From Paracoccus sp. IB05 (GTDB taxonomy: Bacteria > Pseudomonadota > Alphaproteobacteria > Rhodobacterales > Rhodobacteraceae): DNA of 53,245 nt. Under the pieces are notes generated by a model that saw only the letters and a list, made by a program, of their open reading frames with translations, did no database searches and was not told the origin of the DNA. How positions within the stretch are numbered: position 1 is the stretch's first letter; every line of letters begins with the position of its first letter. Shown here piece by piece: positions 1 through 8,353 of this stretch. A program made the position numbers and the translations under genes. The stretch spans positions 1 to 53,245 of the forward strand of contig NZ_JAEFCF010000038.1 of NCBI RefSeq assembly GCF_016405985.1, given 5' to 3'.

Positions 1-135
1 GATGCAGAGGTTCAGATCCGTATCGCACTCATGAACCGTTTCACATCACTCGGAACGCCCGAGACCGTCCGCATGCGCTGAAGATAATCGGGCGAGGGGT
101 ATCTGCGGACGCAATCTGAATAGCGCAACAAAGCC
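1..135 (+). mobile_element. Right end of an IS5-family (IS903-like) insertion sequence, partial
   Basis: Bases 1-81 read in frame 1 as the last 26 codons of a protein ending ALMNRFTSLGTPETVRMR and a TGA. I read this as the C-terminus of an IS5-group transposase. The outer end follows: the reverse complement of 123-137 is GGGGCTTTGTTGCGC, close to the GGCTTTGTTG terminal inverted repeat of IS903 relatives. The element therefore ends near base 135, directly against the truncated ABC ATPase. The start of the IS lies outside the window. The family call rests on remembered terminal sequence, not on alignment. Confidence 0.6.
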
Positions 136-137
136 CC

Positions 138-626
138 TTCGCGCTGAAAATGGCGCATGTCCCGCGCAAGGCCCGCACAAGCCGGGTGCTGGCGGCAGCG
201 CTGGCGGCGGGCCTTGCACCGGAAGACCTGGACAAATACCCGGTCGAGCTGTCCTGTGGCATGCGCCAGCGCAGCGCCATTGCCCGCGCCCTCGTCACCG
301 ACCCTGATTTCCTCTATTTCGACGAGCCCTTCACCGCGCTGGATGTCGCGCTGAAGCGGCGGATGCAGGATCTGGTGATCGGGGCCTCGGCTGCGGCCCG
401 GTTTTCCGCGCTTTTCATCACCCATGACCTGATGGAGGCGATCCGCATCAGCCACCGCATCCTTGTCCTTGATCCCATGGGCCAGGGGATCGCAGGCGAG
501 CGTATCATCGCAGGCGATCCCGCCACTCGCCGCGAGCCATGGGTTTTCGCGCAGCGCGAGGTTTTCCTGGCCGAAGACCCGCTGTTCGCCCATATCCACG
601 ATCTCGACGAAAGGCGGCAGTCATGA
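138..626 (+). pseudogene. ABC transporter ATP-binding protein (nitrate/sulfonate/taurine type), 5' end lost
   Basis: From base 138 the frame reads FALKMAHVPRKAR and continues as the C-terminal two thirds of an NrtD/SsuB/TauB-type ATPase. It keeps a signature region (LSCGMRQR), Walker B (FLYFDEPFTALD) and the switch histidine (FITHD). Walker A and roughly the first 100 residues are absent. The loss coincides with the inverted repeat of the IS at about 135, so insertion or insertion plus deletion removed the start. The second signature glycine is cysteine, which fits relaxed selection. A product could at most begin at the ATG at 150 and could not bind ATP normally. It overlaps the following nnrS by ATGA. 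Confidence 0.8.
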
Positions 627-1822
627 CCAATGCTGCGCAAATGCCGCTGCACCGCATCCTCTCGGATGAGGGGTTTCGTATCTTCTTCCCGCTGGCGGCG
701 CTGCATGCAGGCCTCTGGCCGCTGGTCTGGGGGGTGCTCTGGTCCTTCGGTCTGCCCTTCGCAGGCGACCTGCCGCCCGGCGTCTGGCACGGCTATGAGA
801 TGATCTTCGGTGCCTGGGGGGCGGCGCTGATTGGCTTTCTGACCACAGCCGCGCCGGAATGGACCGACACACCGCGCCTGCAAGGGCGGGCCCTGTGGGG
901 TCTGGCTGTTGCCTGGGGGTTTGCCCGGATCTGTGGCCTGACAGGGGCTGATCTGCTGATCTGGCCCGCTGCGCTGGCCGATCTGGTCTGGCTCGGGTTT
1001 CTGCCCTGCTATTTGCTGGTTCTGTCCTGGCGAAAGCGCACCGATCGCGTGCTGTCTTTCGCCGGCTGGGTGCTGGTGCTGACTCTATTCGCCGCCTTTG
1101 CCAGGGTGCAGATGGCCCTGGGTGATGCAGAGACGGCGCTGCGCATCGTCCGGCTGGCGGCATTGCTTTTTGCGGGCCTGCTCGCCCTGACGCTGGCGCG
1201 GATCACCGTTCCCGTCACCAATGAGGTGCTGGACCCGAGCGGCCGCACATCGCCCTTCCGCCCGCATCCGGGGCGGCTGAACCTTGCGCCGGGGCTGGTG
1301 GCGGCGGCGCTGTGCGCAGACCTCGCCGGAGCCTCGCCCGCCGTCACCGGCTGGCTCTGGCTGGGCGCAGGGGCTGCGATGATGGAGCGGATGGCCGAGG
1401 GGTTCATCGGCCGCGCGGCTTTGCGCTGTGAGATCCTCGGGCTGATGGCGGCGGCGGGGTTCTCGGGGGCCGGGATGCTGGCGCTTGGCGCGGCAAGGCT
1501 GGGGGCGCCATGGCCCGAGGCGGCGGCATTGCATCTGGTAATGATGGGGGGGCTTGGCCTTGGTGTGCTGGCGGTGCTGGCGATTGCGGGGCGGTTTCAC
1601 ACCGGCCAGGGTCTGGGGCTTTCGCGCCGCACAAGAGCAGCCTTTGCGCTGATCGCGCTTGCCACCTGCCTGCGCGTGCTGCCTGAAATGGAGCTGATGC
1701 CCTGGCCGCTCGGCCCTTTGCACGGGCTTGCGGCGCTGGCCTGGGCTGCGGAATTCCTGCTGTGGCTCTGGGACTACTGGCCCGCCTTGCGCGACCCTGC
1801 GACGCTGGGACAGCTACACTGA
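623..1822 (+). CDS. nnrS: NnrS family haem-copper membrane protein
   Basis: A 399-residue, very hydrophobic protein with about 12 predicted membrane spans. It contains the NnrS-type motif WHGYEMIFG near residue 55, followed by GFLTTAAPEWT. NnrS proteins are haem- and copper-containing inner-membrane proteins linked to tolerance of nitric oxide and to expression of nitrite/NO reductases; the exact reaction is unsettled. The ATG at 623 overlaps the stop of the truncated ATPase (ATGA). The original unit was thus probably a transport operon with nnrS at its end, and transcription now may depend on whatever the upstream IS supplies. It ends tail-to-tail with the small minus-strand gene, overlapping by 9 bases. 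A second, divergent NnrS lies at 12649. Confidence 0.9.
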   Translation: MTNAAQMPLHRILSDEGFRIFFPLAALHAGLWPLVWGVLWSFGLPFAGDLPPGVWHGYEMIFGAWGAALIGFLTTAAPEWTDTPRLQGRALWGLAVAWGFARICGLTGADLLIWPAALADLVWLGFLPCYLLVLSWRKRTDRVLSFAGWVLVLTLFAAFARVQMALGDAETALRIVRLAALLFAGLLALTLARITVPVTNEVLDPSGRTSPFRPHPGRLNLAPGLVAAALCADLAGASPAVTGWLWLGAGAAMMERMAEGFIGRAALRCEILGLMAAAGFSGAGMLALGAARLGAPWPEAAALHLVMMGGLGLGVLAVLAIAGRFHTGQGLGLSRRTRAAFALIALATCLRVLPEMELMPWPLGPLHGLAALAWAAEFLLWLWDYWPALRDPATLGQLH

Positions 1823-2071
1823 GGGCTTCTGGTCCGCCTCATCCAGCAGATGACGCACCCACCGCCCCGCAGCCCAGGCCGCTGGCACCCCGAGCGGCCC
1901 CGCCGCGATCAGTGCCGTCACCGGCGGCAGCGCGGTAAAGCCGAAGGCCTGCAGCAACAGCCCCAGCATGAAGAGATTGATCGCCACCGCCGCCGCAGCG
2001 AAGATGTAAAGCAGCAGCGCGAGCTTCCCCGCGCTCCAATAGGGGGCGGATCTCCTGATCTCCTGTCCCAT
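1814..2071 (-). CDS. Small two-span membrane protein divergent from norC
   Basis: An 85-residue protein starting MGQEIRRSAPYW with two strongly hydrophobic stretches (about residues 16-38 and 45-62) and a charged tail RHLLDEADQKPSV. The start is supported by AGGAGG seven bases upstream of the ATG. I do not recognise a named family. The location, divergent from norC across 141 bases that carry an NnrR-type box, suggests a role tied to NO metabolism. The much longer open frame running on from it on this strand is only the antisense of norCB; the real gene is its last 85 codons. Confidence 0.65.
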   Translation of the reverse strand: MGQEIRRSAPYWSAGKLALLLYIFAAAAVAINLFMLGLLLQAFGFTALPPVTALIAAGPLGVPAAWAAGRWVRHLLDEADQKPSV

Positions 2072-2135
2072 TCCGGCCTCCTGCGTTGACAACGTCCTGC
2101 CCGCCCGGTTTTGCCACGCGCGAAATCCCGCATCC

Positions 2136-2149
2136 TTGACTTTTGTTAA
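2136..2149 (+). promoter_or_regulatory. NnrR/FNR-type box upstream of norC
   Basis: TTGAC-TTTT-GTTAA, part of the near-palindrome CCTTGAC-N4-GTTAAGG (6 of 7 positions pair). This is the TTGAC-N4 dyad described for NO-responsive Crp/Fnr regulators in Paracoccus. Its centre is 70 bases before the norC ATG, which would place a -41.5 dependent transcript start near 2184 and a leader of about 29 bases. Confidence 0.7.
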
Positions 2150-2212
2150 GGAGAGACTCGCCTCCAGGGCGCAAGCCGGTTCCATCGCCAACAGCTCCGG
2201 GAGACCCTCGCC

Positions 2213-2665
2213 ATGCGCGAAGTCCTGACGAAGAGCATGGCCCGGAACATCTTTTACGGCGGGTCCCTGTTCTTCATCCTCATCTTCATCGGCCTTTTCA
2301 TTCATGGCCACTGGTACATCGTCAATGTCTCGACCGACCATGCGGGGATCACCGACTCCGTCGCACGCGGCAAACATGTCTGGGAAAAGAAAGCCTGCGT
2401 GAATTGCCATTCGATCCTCGGCGAAGGGGCCTATTTCGCCCCCGAGGTCGGCAATGTCATGGCCCGCTGGGGCGTCCAGGACGATCCCGAAGCCGCATTC
2501 GAGACCATGAAAGGCTGGATGGAGGCCCAACCCTCGGGCGTCGAGGGCCGCCGCCAGATGCCGCAATTCAACCTCTCGGACGAAGACATCCGGGGGCTGT
2601 CGGATTTCCTGATCTGGACCGGAAAGATCAACACCCAGGGCTGGCCCCCGAATGATGCCGGCTGA
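2213..2665 (+). CDS. norC: Nitric oxide reductase cytochrome c subunit NorC
   Basis: A 150-residue protein with an N-terminal membrane anchor (about residues 14-32) and a periplasmic c-type cytochrome domain. The single haem motif is CVNCH at residues 62-66. M116 in RRQMPQF is the probable second axial ligand. NorC passes electrons from soluble donors to NorB. It is the first gene of norCBQDEF, twelve bases ahead of norB, and follows the NnrR-type box at 2136. Confidence 0.97.
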   Translation: MREVLTKSMARNIFYGGSLFFILIFIGLFIHGHWYIVNVSTDHAGITDSVARGKHVWEKKACVNCHSILGEGAYFAPEVGNVMARWGVQDDPEAAFETMKGWMEAQPSGVEGRRQMPQFNLSDEDIRGLSDFLIWTGKINTQGWPPNDAG

Positions 2666-2677
2666 GGAGGCAAGCAG

Positions 2678-4048
2678 ATGAAATACCAATCCCAAAAGAT
2701 CGCGCTGGCCTATATCCTGGTCGCGCTGGCCCTTTTCGCCGTGCAGGTGACGATGGGCGTCGTGCTGGGCTATATCTATGTCCAGCCGAATTTCCTCGCC
2801 GAAGTGCTGCCCTTCTCGGTGGCGCGGATGCTGCATACCAACTCGCTGATCGTCTGGCTGCTGACCGGCTTTTTCGGCGCGGCCTATTTCCTGATCCCGG
2901 AAGAGGCCGAGCGCGAGATCCATTCCGTGAAAGCCGCCTATATCCAGCTGGCGATCCTGGTGCTGGGCACGGGGGGCGTCGTCGTCACCTATCTCTTCAA
3001 CCTCTTTGAGGGCAATTTCCTGCTGGGTCGCGAGGGTCGCGAGTTTCTGGAACAACCCCGCTGGGTCAAGGCGGGCATCGTCGTCGCGGCGCTGATCTTC
3101 CTGTGGAACGTCACCATGACCGTCGCCAAAGGGCGCAAGACGGTGATTTCCTCGATCCTGTTGATTGGCCTCTGGGGGCTGGCGCTTTTGTTCCTGTTTT
3201 CCTTCTACAACCCCGAGAACCTGGCGCTCGACAAACAATACTGGTGGAACGTGGTCCATCTCTGGGTCGAAGGCGTGTGGGAGCTGATCATGGCCTCGAT
3301 CCTCGGCTTCCTGATGCTGAAGCTGACCGGGGTGGACCGTGAGGTCGTCGAGAAATGGCTCTATGTCATTGTCGCAACCGCGCTGTTTTCCGGCATCCTC
3401 GGCACCGGCCACCACTATTTCTGGATCGGGTTGCCCGCTTACTGGCAATGGATCGGCTCGATCTTCTCGTCTTTCGAGGTGGTGCCGTTCTTTGCGATGA
3501 TGGCCTTCGCCTTTGTCATGGTCTGGAAGGGGCGGCGCGATCACCCAAACAAGGCCGCGCTTTTGTGGAGCCTCGGCTGCGCGGTTCTCGCCTTCTTCGG
3601 CGCGGGCGTCTGGGGGTTCCTGCATACGCTGCACGGGGTGAACTACTATACCCACGGCACGCAGGTGACGGCGGCCCACGGGCATCTGGCCTTCTACGGC
3701 GCCTATGTCTGCGTCAATCTCGCGCTCTTCACCTATGCGCTGCCGATCCTGAAACAGCGCGACCCCTATAACCAGGTGCTGAACATGGTCGGCTTCTGGC
3801 TGATGTCGGCGGGGATGGTCTTCATGACCTTCGTGTTGACCTTTGCAGGCACCATCCAGACCCATCTGCAGCGTGTCATGGGCCAGTATTACATGGAGGT
3901 CCAGGACCAGATCGCGCTCTTCTACTGGATGCGGCTTGGTTCGGGCGTCGCGGTGGTGATCGGGGTCTATATCCTGCTCTACGCCCTCCTCGTGCCGCGC
4001 CGCGAGATCATCGAGCCTGGCCCCGTCATCAAACATGCAGCGGAGTGA
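2678..4048 (+). CDS. norB: Nitric oxide reductase catalytic subunit NorB
   Basis: A 456-residue, 12-span haem-copper-oxidase-family subunit that reduces 2 NO to N2O at a haem b3-FeB centre. All ligands can be placed: H53 and H336 for low-spin haem b, H334 for haem b3, H194, H245 and H246 for FeB, and E198 beside FeB. From H194 on they keep a constant 13-residue offset from the Pseudomonas aeruginosa cNOR numbering (H207, E211, H258, H259, H347, H349). A GAGGAGG ribosome site precedes the ATG. No quinol-oxidase extension is present, so it is the cytochrome c-dependent type. Confidence 0.98.
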   Translation: MKYQSQKIALAYILVALALFAVQVTMGVVLGYIYVQPNFLAEVLPFSVARMLHTNSLIVWLLTGFFGAAYFLIPEEAEREIHSVKAAYIQLAILVLGTGGVVVTYLFNLFEGNFLLGREGREFLEQPRWVKAGIVVAALIFLWNVTMTVAKGRKTVISSILLIGLWGLALLFLFSFYNPENLALDKQYWWNVVHLWVEGVWELIMASILGFLMLKLTGVDREVVEKWLYVIVATALFSGILGTGHHYFWIGLPAYWQWIGSIFSSFEVVPFFAMMAFAFVMVWKGRRDHPNKAALLWSLGCAVLAFFGAGVWGFLHTLHGVNYYTHGTQVTAAHGHLAFYGAYVCVNLALFTYALPILKQRDPYNQVLNMVGFWLMSAGMVFMTFVLTFAGTIQTHLQRVMGQYYMEVQDQIALFYWMRLGSGVAVVIGVYILLYALLVPRREIIEPGPVIKHAAE

Positions 4049-4052
4049 TCCC

Positions 4053-4868
4053 ATGGACGGCAATTTCGCGACCAAAAATCATGGGGAGGGGGCTCAGGCC
4101 CCCTTCTACCTGGCGCAGGGCGATGAATGCGATGTCTTCGCCGCCGCCTGGGCCAACCGTCTGCCTTTGCTGCTGAAAGGCCCGACCGGCTGCGGCAAGA
4201 CGCGCTTCGTCACCCATATGGCGGCGCAGCTGGCCCGGCCGCTTTACACCGTGGCCTGCCATGATGACCTTTCCGCCGCCGATCTGATCGGGCGCTACCT
4301 GCTGAAGGGTGGCGAGACTTCTTGGGTCGATGGCCCGCTGACCCGCGCCGTGCGGGAAGGCGCGATCTGCTACCTTGATGAGGTGGTCGAGGCGCGCAAG
4401 GACGTGGCGGTGGTACTCCACCCACTGACCGATGACCGCCGCATCCTGCCGATCGACCGCACAGGCGAGGAATTGCAGGCGGCCCCCGGCTTCATGCTCG
4501 TGGCAAGCTATAACCCCGGCTACCAGAACATTCTCAAGACGCTGAAACCCTCAACGAGGCAGCGGTTCCTCTCGGTCGAATTCACCTTCCCGAAACCGGC
4601 GCATGAAATCCCTGTGGTGATGCGCGAAAGCGGGCTGGATGAGGGGCGGGTGTCGCTCTTGGTGCGTCTGGCGGGCAAGCTGCGCGGGTTGAAAGGCCAG
4701 GACCTGGAAGAGGGCGTTTCCACCCGCCTCGTCGTCTATGCCGCAACCCTGATCGCCGGCGGGATGGATCTGAATCGCGCCATCCGTGCCGCGATGATTG
4801 AGCCGCTGACCGACGATCCCGACACCCGCCGGGGGCTGATGGATCTGACCGTGGCTGTGGTGGGGTAA
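4053..4868 (+). CDS. norQ: NorQ, MoxR-type AAA+ ATPase for NO reductase activation
   Basis: A 271-residue CbbQ/NirQ/NorQ/GpvN family protein. Walker A is GPTGCGKT at residues 43-50 and Walker B is AICYLDE near 104-110. NorQ works with NorD to activate NorCB, probably by aiding insertion of the non-haem iron FeB. The start at 4053 has GGAG eight bases upstream; an in-frame ATG at 4035 lies inside norB and is less likely. It sits five bases after norB, with norD four bases downstream. Confidence 0.95.
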   Translation: MDGNFATKNHGEGAQAPFYLAQGDECDVFAAAWANRLPLLLKGPTGCGKTRFVTHMAAQLARPLYTVACHDDLSAADLIGRYLLKGGETSWVDGPLTRAVREGAICYLDEVVEARKDVAVVLHPLTDDRRILPIDRTGEELQAAPGFMLVASYNPGYQNILKTLKPSTRQRFLSVEFTFPKPAHEIPVVMRESGLDEGRVSLLVRLAGKLRGLKGQDLEEGVSTRLVVYAATLIAGGMDLNRAIRAAMIEPLTDDPDTRRGLMDLTVAVVG

Positions 4869-4872
4869 CGCC

Positions 4873-6795
4873 ATGGCCCATCTCGACATCACCCCCTGGG
4901 AGCCCGAGGAAACCGTCGGCAAGCTCTGGCACCGGCTGGCCGCCCGCATGGACCCGCCAGAGCGGTTTGACGCAGCTGCGGTGCGGTTTGACGAAATGCG
5001 CGGCCGGATCGCCGTGCTGTTTCGTGGCCTCGGCGGTGACCATGATGTCGAGTTGAAGCCGGTGGCGGATGAGACCTCGCGCCACCGGATTTCCTGGCGG
5101 CGCTGGCTCGCCTTTGACGCGGAACAGCTGCCCCGTGCCAGTTTTGACGGCGAGGCCCTGCGTCTGCCGGTGGAGATCGCGGCCTTCCCCGAGCGCGCGG
5201 ATAATGAATCGCTTTACCTCTGGCTGGCCGCCGCCGCCGCTCATGCGCCTGACATTGCGCCGGAAACTGACCCGCTGCGCGCCGATTTGGCGGCGATCCG
5301 GGCGGGGATGGTGATGACCCGCGCCACGCTCGCCGCCGCCCCCGGTCTTCGCGATATTCACAGCCATCTTTGCGCGGCGCATCTGGCCCTGCGCCAGCGC
5401 CCCGCCTTGCGCGGTACCGAGGCGCATATCGAGGGGCTGGTCCGGCACCTGCTTGGCGACACCGCCGCGTTTGAGCCCGATCTTTTGCTGCATTACGACG
5501 ATCCGCCCGCCCATTGGCAGGCGCCAAAAAGCTACCGCCCCTTCCTTCCGGTGCCGCTCTGGCCCGATCTCAGACGGCTTTCGCGCGGCAATCCGACCGA
5601 GGTGGCCACGCTGCCGACGCAAGGCACGCCCGAGGAATCGGGTGACGGCTCCGCCCGTAAAGCGCGCCGCATGAAGGCCGATCAGGTCGAACGCAAAGAC
5701 AGCCTGATCCTCTATAAATTCGAGGCCATGCTGACCTGGGCCGAGATGATGAACATCAATCGCCGTGTCGAGGACGATGACCTCGACAATGCGAAGAAAG
5801 CGGCGGAGGACCATGAGGAAATCGTGCTTGGCCAGCTCTCTCAGGCTCCGGCGACAAAGCTGAAACTGCATCTCGACCTCGCGCCCGCGGATGTGGACCG
5901 TGAACGGATTGCGGGCGTCTCGACCTATCCCGAATGGGATGCGCGGGCGAATGCGTATCTGCCCGATCACTGCCGCGTGCTGGCGATGCCCACCGAACCC
6001 GCGCCCGACTGGCAGGGCATTACCGATGAGGCCGCCCGCCGCCGCATCCGCGCCGTGAAACGCCAGTTCGAGGCTCTGCGCCCGGCCAAGCTGATCCATC
6101 ACGCCCAGCCCGATGGCGAGGATCTCGACCTTGACGCGGCCCTGCGCAGTGTCACCGATCTGCGCGCCACGGGCCGGGGTTCTGACCGGATCTGGCAGCA
6201 GTCACGGCCTGAAAACCGCGATCTGGCGGTCTCGATCCTGATGGATGTCTCGCGATCAACCGAAAGCGCCGTGACGGGCCGCGCGGTGATCGACATCGCG
6301 CGCCAGGCGCTGACGGCGCTGGCCTGGGGGCTTGAGGCCTGCGGCGACCGTTTCAGGGTCCAGGGCTTTTCGTCCCTGAAACGCGACCGGGTCTGGATCC
6401 ATGACTGCAAGGGCTTTGACGAGCCGATGGGCATGGGCATTGAGGCCCGCATCCACGCGCTGCGGCCTGGGTTCTACACCCGTCTCGGCGCGGCGATCCG
6501 CCATGCCTCGCACGGCCTCACGCAGGAGGGCCGTTCGCGCCGGCTGATGATCGTGATCACCGATGGCAAACCCAATGACCTCGACCATTACGAGGGCCGC
6601 CATGGCATCGAGGACAGCGCCATGGCCGTGCGTGAGGCGCGCCGCGCCGGCCATGCGGTCTTCGGCATCACCATCGACCGCGATGCGCAAAGCTGGTTCC
6701 CGAGGATCTTCGGCCAGGGAGGTTTCCAGGTGATCCGCGAACCCGACCGCCTGATCACCGCGCTGCCCGAAATCTACCGCCAGCTGGTGCTGTGA
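4873..6795 (+). CDS. norD: NorD, von Willebrand factor A domain protein for NO reductase activation
   Basis: A 640-residue cytoplasmic protein. The C-terminal third is a VWA domain with the metal-ion-dependent adhesion site DVSRS at about residues 458-462 (after SILM) and a later VITDGKPND segment. The N-terminal part is poorly conserved and helical. NorD is the partner of the NorQ ATPase, and both are needed for active NorCB in Paracoccus-type systems. A charged stretch (about residues 255-330) separates the two halves. Its stop shares one base with the norE start. Confidence 0.95.
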   Translation: MAHLDITPWEPEETVGKLWHRLAARMDPPERFDAAAVRFDEMRGRIAVLFRGLGGDHDVELKPVADETSRHRISWRRWLAFDAEQLPRASFDGEALRLPVEIAAFPERADNESLYLWLAAAAAHAPDIAPETDPLRADLAAIRAGMVMTRATLAAAPGLRDIHSHLCAAHLALRQRPALRGTEAHIEGLVRHLLGDTAAFEPDLLLHYDDPPAHWQAPKSYRPFLPVPLWPDLRRLSRGNPTEVATLPTQGTPEESGDGSARKARRMKADQVERKDSLILYKFEAMLTWAEMMNINRRVEDDDLDNAKKAAEDHEEIVLGQLSQAPATKLKLHLDLAPADVDRERIAGVSTYPEWDARANAYLPDHCRVLAMPTEPAPDWQGITDEAARRRIRAVKRQFEALRPAKLIHHAQPDGEDLDLDAALRSVTDLRATGRGSDRIWQQSRPENRDLAVSILMDVSRSTESAVTGRAVIDIARQALTALAWGLEACGDRFRVQGFSSLKRDRVWIHDCKGFDEPMGMGIEARIHALRPGFYTRLGAAIRHASHGLTQEGRSRRLMIVITDGKPNDLDHYEGRHGIEDSAMAVREARRAGHAVFGITIDRDAQSWFPRIFGQGGFQVIREPDRLITALPEIYRQLVL

Positions 6796-7346
6796 TGGCG
6801 GCGCGCGCCATGACAATCGACGATCTGCCGGGCGAGCTGATCCTCTGGGTGCTGATCGTCTCCGAGCTGGCGGTCTTTATGGCGGGGGTCTCGGTCATGG
6901 TGATCCTCGGCCTGATGGACCCCGAGGGGTTCGCCCAGGCGCAGGGACAGCTGGACGGGCGGATGGCCACGCTGAACACGGTCGTTCTGGTAACTTCGGG
7001 CCTCTTTGCGGCCCGGGCCGAGCGGGCGGGTTTTGCGGGCCAGGAGGCAACAGCGCGCCGGGGGCTCTTTCTGGCGGCCCTGGGCGGCGTGATCTTTCTG
7101 ATCGTTAAGGGGGGGGAATATACCCAGGACATCAGGGCGGGGATCGGCATCGACAGCCACCCGTTCTTTACCTTTTACTACCTGCTCAGCGGCTTTCACG
7201 CGGCGCATGTGATCGCGGGTGTGGTGGTCTTGTTGCTGGTCGCTCGCCGCGCGCGCCCCGACGCGGTGCAGGCCGGTGCGATGTTCTGGCATATGGTGGA
7301 TCTGGTCTGGGTGCTGATCCTGCCCGCAATCTGGCTGATCTGGTGA
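6795..7346 (+). CDS. norE: NorE, cytochrome c oxidase subunit III-like protein
   Basis: About 183 residues with five predicted membrane spans, including the subunit-III-type segments ELILWVLIVSELAVF and FFTFYYLLSGFHAAHV. NorE is not part of the purified enzyme; loss reduces NO reductase activity in Paracoccus. The ATG at 6795 overlaps the norD stop (TGATG); a GTG at 6792 in the same frame is possible. It is followed by norF with a further overlap. Confidence 0.92.
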   Translation: MAARAMTIDDLPGELILWVLIVSELAVFMAGVSVMVILGLMDPEGFAQAQGQLDGRMATLNTVVLVTSGLFAARAERAGFAGQEATARRGLFLAALGGVIFLIVKGGEYTQDIRAGIGIDSHPFFTFYYLLSGFHAAHVIAGVVVLLLVARRARPDAVQAGAMFWHMVDLVWVLILPAIWLIW

Positions 7347-7597
7347 AGAGCATGGACCCCCTGACCAAAACATGGGGCGCCCTCATCGCGCTGACAGCGG
7401 CGACCACCGCGCTTGCCGGTGTCTCTGGCCGGCTTGCGGTGATCGCCGTGCTGGGGCTTGCCTCCCTGAAGGCGCGGCTGATCCTTGGCCGCTTCCTGCA
7501 TCTGGGCGCGGCACCGGGCTGGCTTTCGGCCTTCACAGTGCCGATCGGGATATGGCTCTGTCTGATCGGAGCGGGCTATGCGCTCACCCTCAGATAG
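7343..7597 (+). CDS. norF: NorF, small membrane protein of the nor operon
   Basis: 84 residues with three hydrophobic segments, a short subunit-IV-like protein typical of the last nor gene. The GTG at 7343 overlaps the norE stop; the ATG at 7352 (MDPLTKTW) is an equally plausible start. The 3' end lies in a short direct repeat that also forms the 3' end of the converging Crp/Fnr gene. Confidence 0.82.
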   Translation: MKSMDPLTKTWGALIALTAATTALAGVSGRLAVIAVLGLASLKARLILGRFLHLGAAPGWLSAFTVPIGIWLCLIGAGYALTLR

Positions 7598-7614
7598 CGG
7601 GCCCTCAGATAGCG
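7587..7614. repeat. 15-base tandem duplication at the norF/crp convergent ends
   Basis: CCCTCAGATAGCG occurs at 7587-7599 and again at 7602-7614. One copy carries the norF stop (7595-7597) and the other the stop of the minus-strand regulator (7605-7607), so a small duplication appears to have separated the two genes. There is no obvious hairpin terminator between them. Confidence 0.7.
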
Positions 7615-8321
7615 CGGCTGAAAGCGCCGGAACCATCATCATGGGCCAGCGCCTGCAACGCCGTGACCGAGGCGATGGCGGCGCTGGTCTGGGTCACGCT
7701 CACCCCGAAATCGCGCAGCCGGGCAAAGGCGCGGCTGAGGCTTTCGGGTTTCATCCCCAGCCGCCCGGCGATCAGTGCCTTGTCATAGGGCAGCCGCACG
7801 GTCGCGCTTTCCGCGCCTTCGGGGCACAACTCCAGCAGGAATTCCGCCACCCGCTGCGCGCCAGAGCGCGCCTTCAGCTGCTCGATCTGTTCCACAAGCC
7901 CCTGCAGATGCAGAAAAGTCGCCGAGAGAACCGAGATCGCGGTTTCGGGATGCGCGTGCAGGAGATCCAGAAAGCCCTGCGCGGGAACCGCCAGCACCTC
8001 GGCGGCAGTCGTTGCCTCGGCAGAAACGGGATAGGCGGCCCGGCGCAGCGCGATCGGCTCGCCAAAGCTCTGGCCGCGGGTCATCACGCCGACCACCGCC
8101 TCGGTGCCGTTCGGCGCAATCCGGTAGAGCTTCACCCAGCCCTCTGTCACGATATGGATCGCCTGCGCCGTATCGCCGTGATGGAACAGCGCTTGCCCGC
8201 GTCTGAGCTTTCTGACATGCGCGCCGTCGAGCAACCGTGTCGCAATCTCGGGGGGCAGGCTGGAGAAAAGCCGCGACTGGCAGGCGATCCTGCGGTGGAG
8301 CGGGGTCAGGGTCGGGCGCAT
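7605..8321 (-). CDS. Crp/Fnr family transcriptional regulator (DNR-like)
   Basis: A 238-residue protein with a cyclic-nucleotide-binding-like domain (about residues 20-130) and a C-terminal winged helix with the recognition region LGMKPESLSRAFARL. It lacks the clustered N-terminal cysteines of oxygen-sensing FNR, so it is closer to the Dnr/NnrR type that responds to NO or nitrite. The start at 8321 (MRPTLTPLH) leaves only 32 bases to the divergent nnrU. It is a second regulator besides NnrR at 9601; which boxes each one binds cannot be told from sequence. Confidence 0.85.
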   Translation of the reverse strand: MRPTLTPLHRRIACQSRLFSSLPPEIATRLLDGAHVRKLRRGQALFHHGDTAQAIHIVTEGWVKLYRIAPNGTEAVVGVMTRGQSFGEPIALRRAAYPVSAEATTAAEVLAVPAQGFLDLLHAHPETAISVLSATFLHLQGLVEQIEQLKARSGAQRVAEFLLELCPEGAESATVRLPYDKALIAGRLGMKPESLSRAFARLRDFGVSVTQTSAAIASVTALQALAHDDGSGAFSRAI

Positions 8322-8353
8322 GGGCTTTGGCCTTTCGGACAGGGAGACAGCAT

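Noticed and set aside
1814..4075. A 753-codon open frame on the minus strand
   Set aside because: Apart from its last 85 codons it is the exact antisense of norC and norB, with a composition rich in D, H, Q and R typical of antisense frames in high-GC DNA.
4582..6102. A 506-codon minus-strand frame inside norQ/norD
   Set aside because: Antisense of two clearly identified genes; no ribosome site and no recognisable domain.
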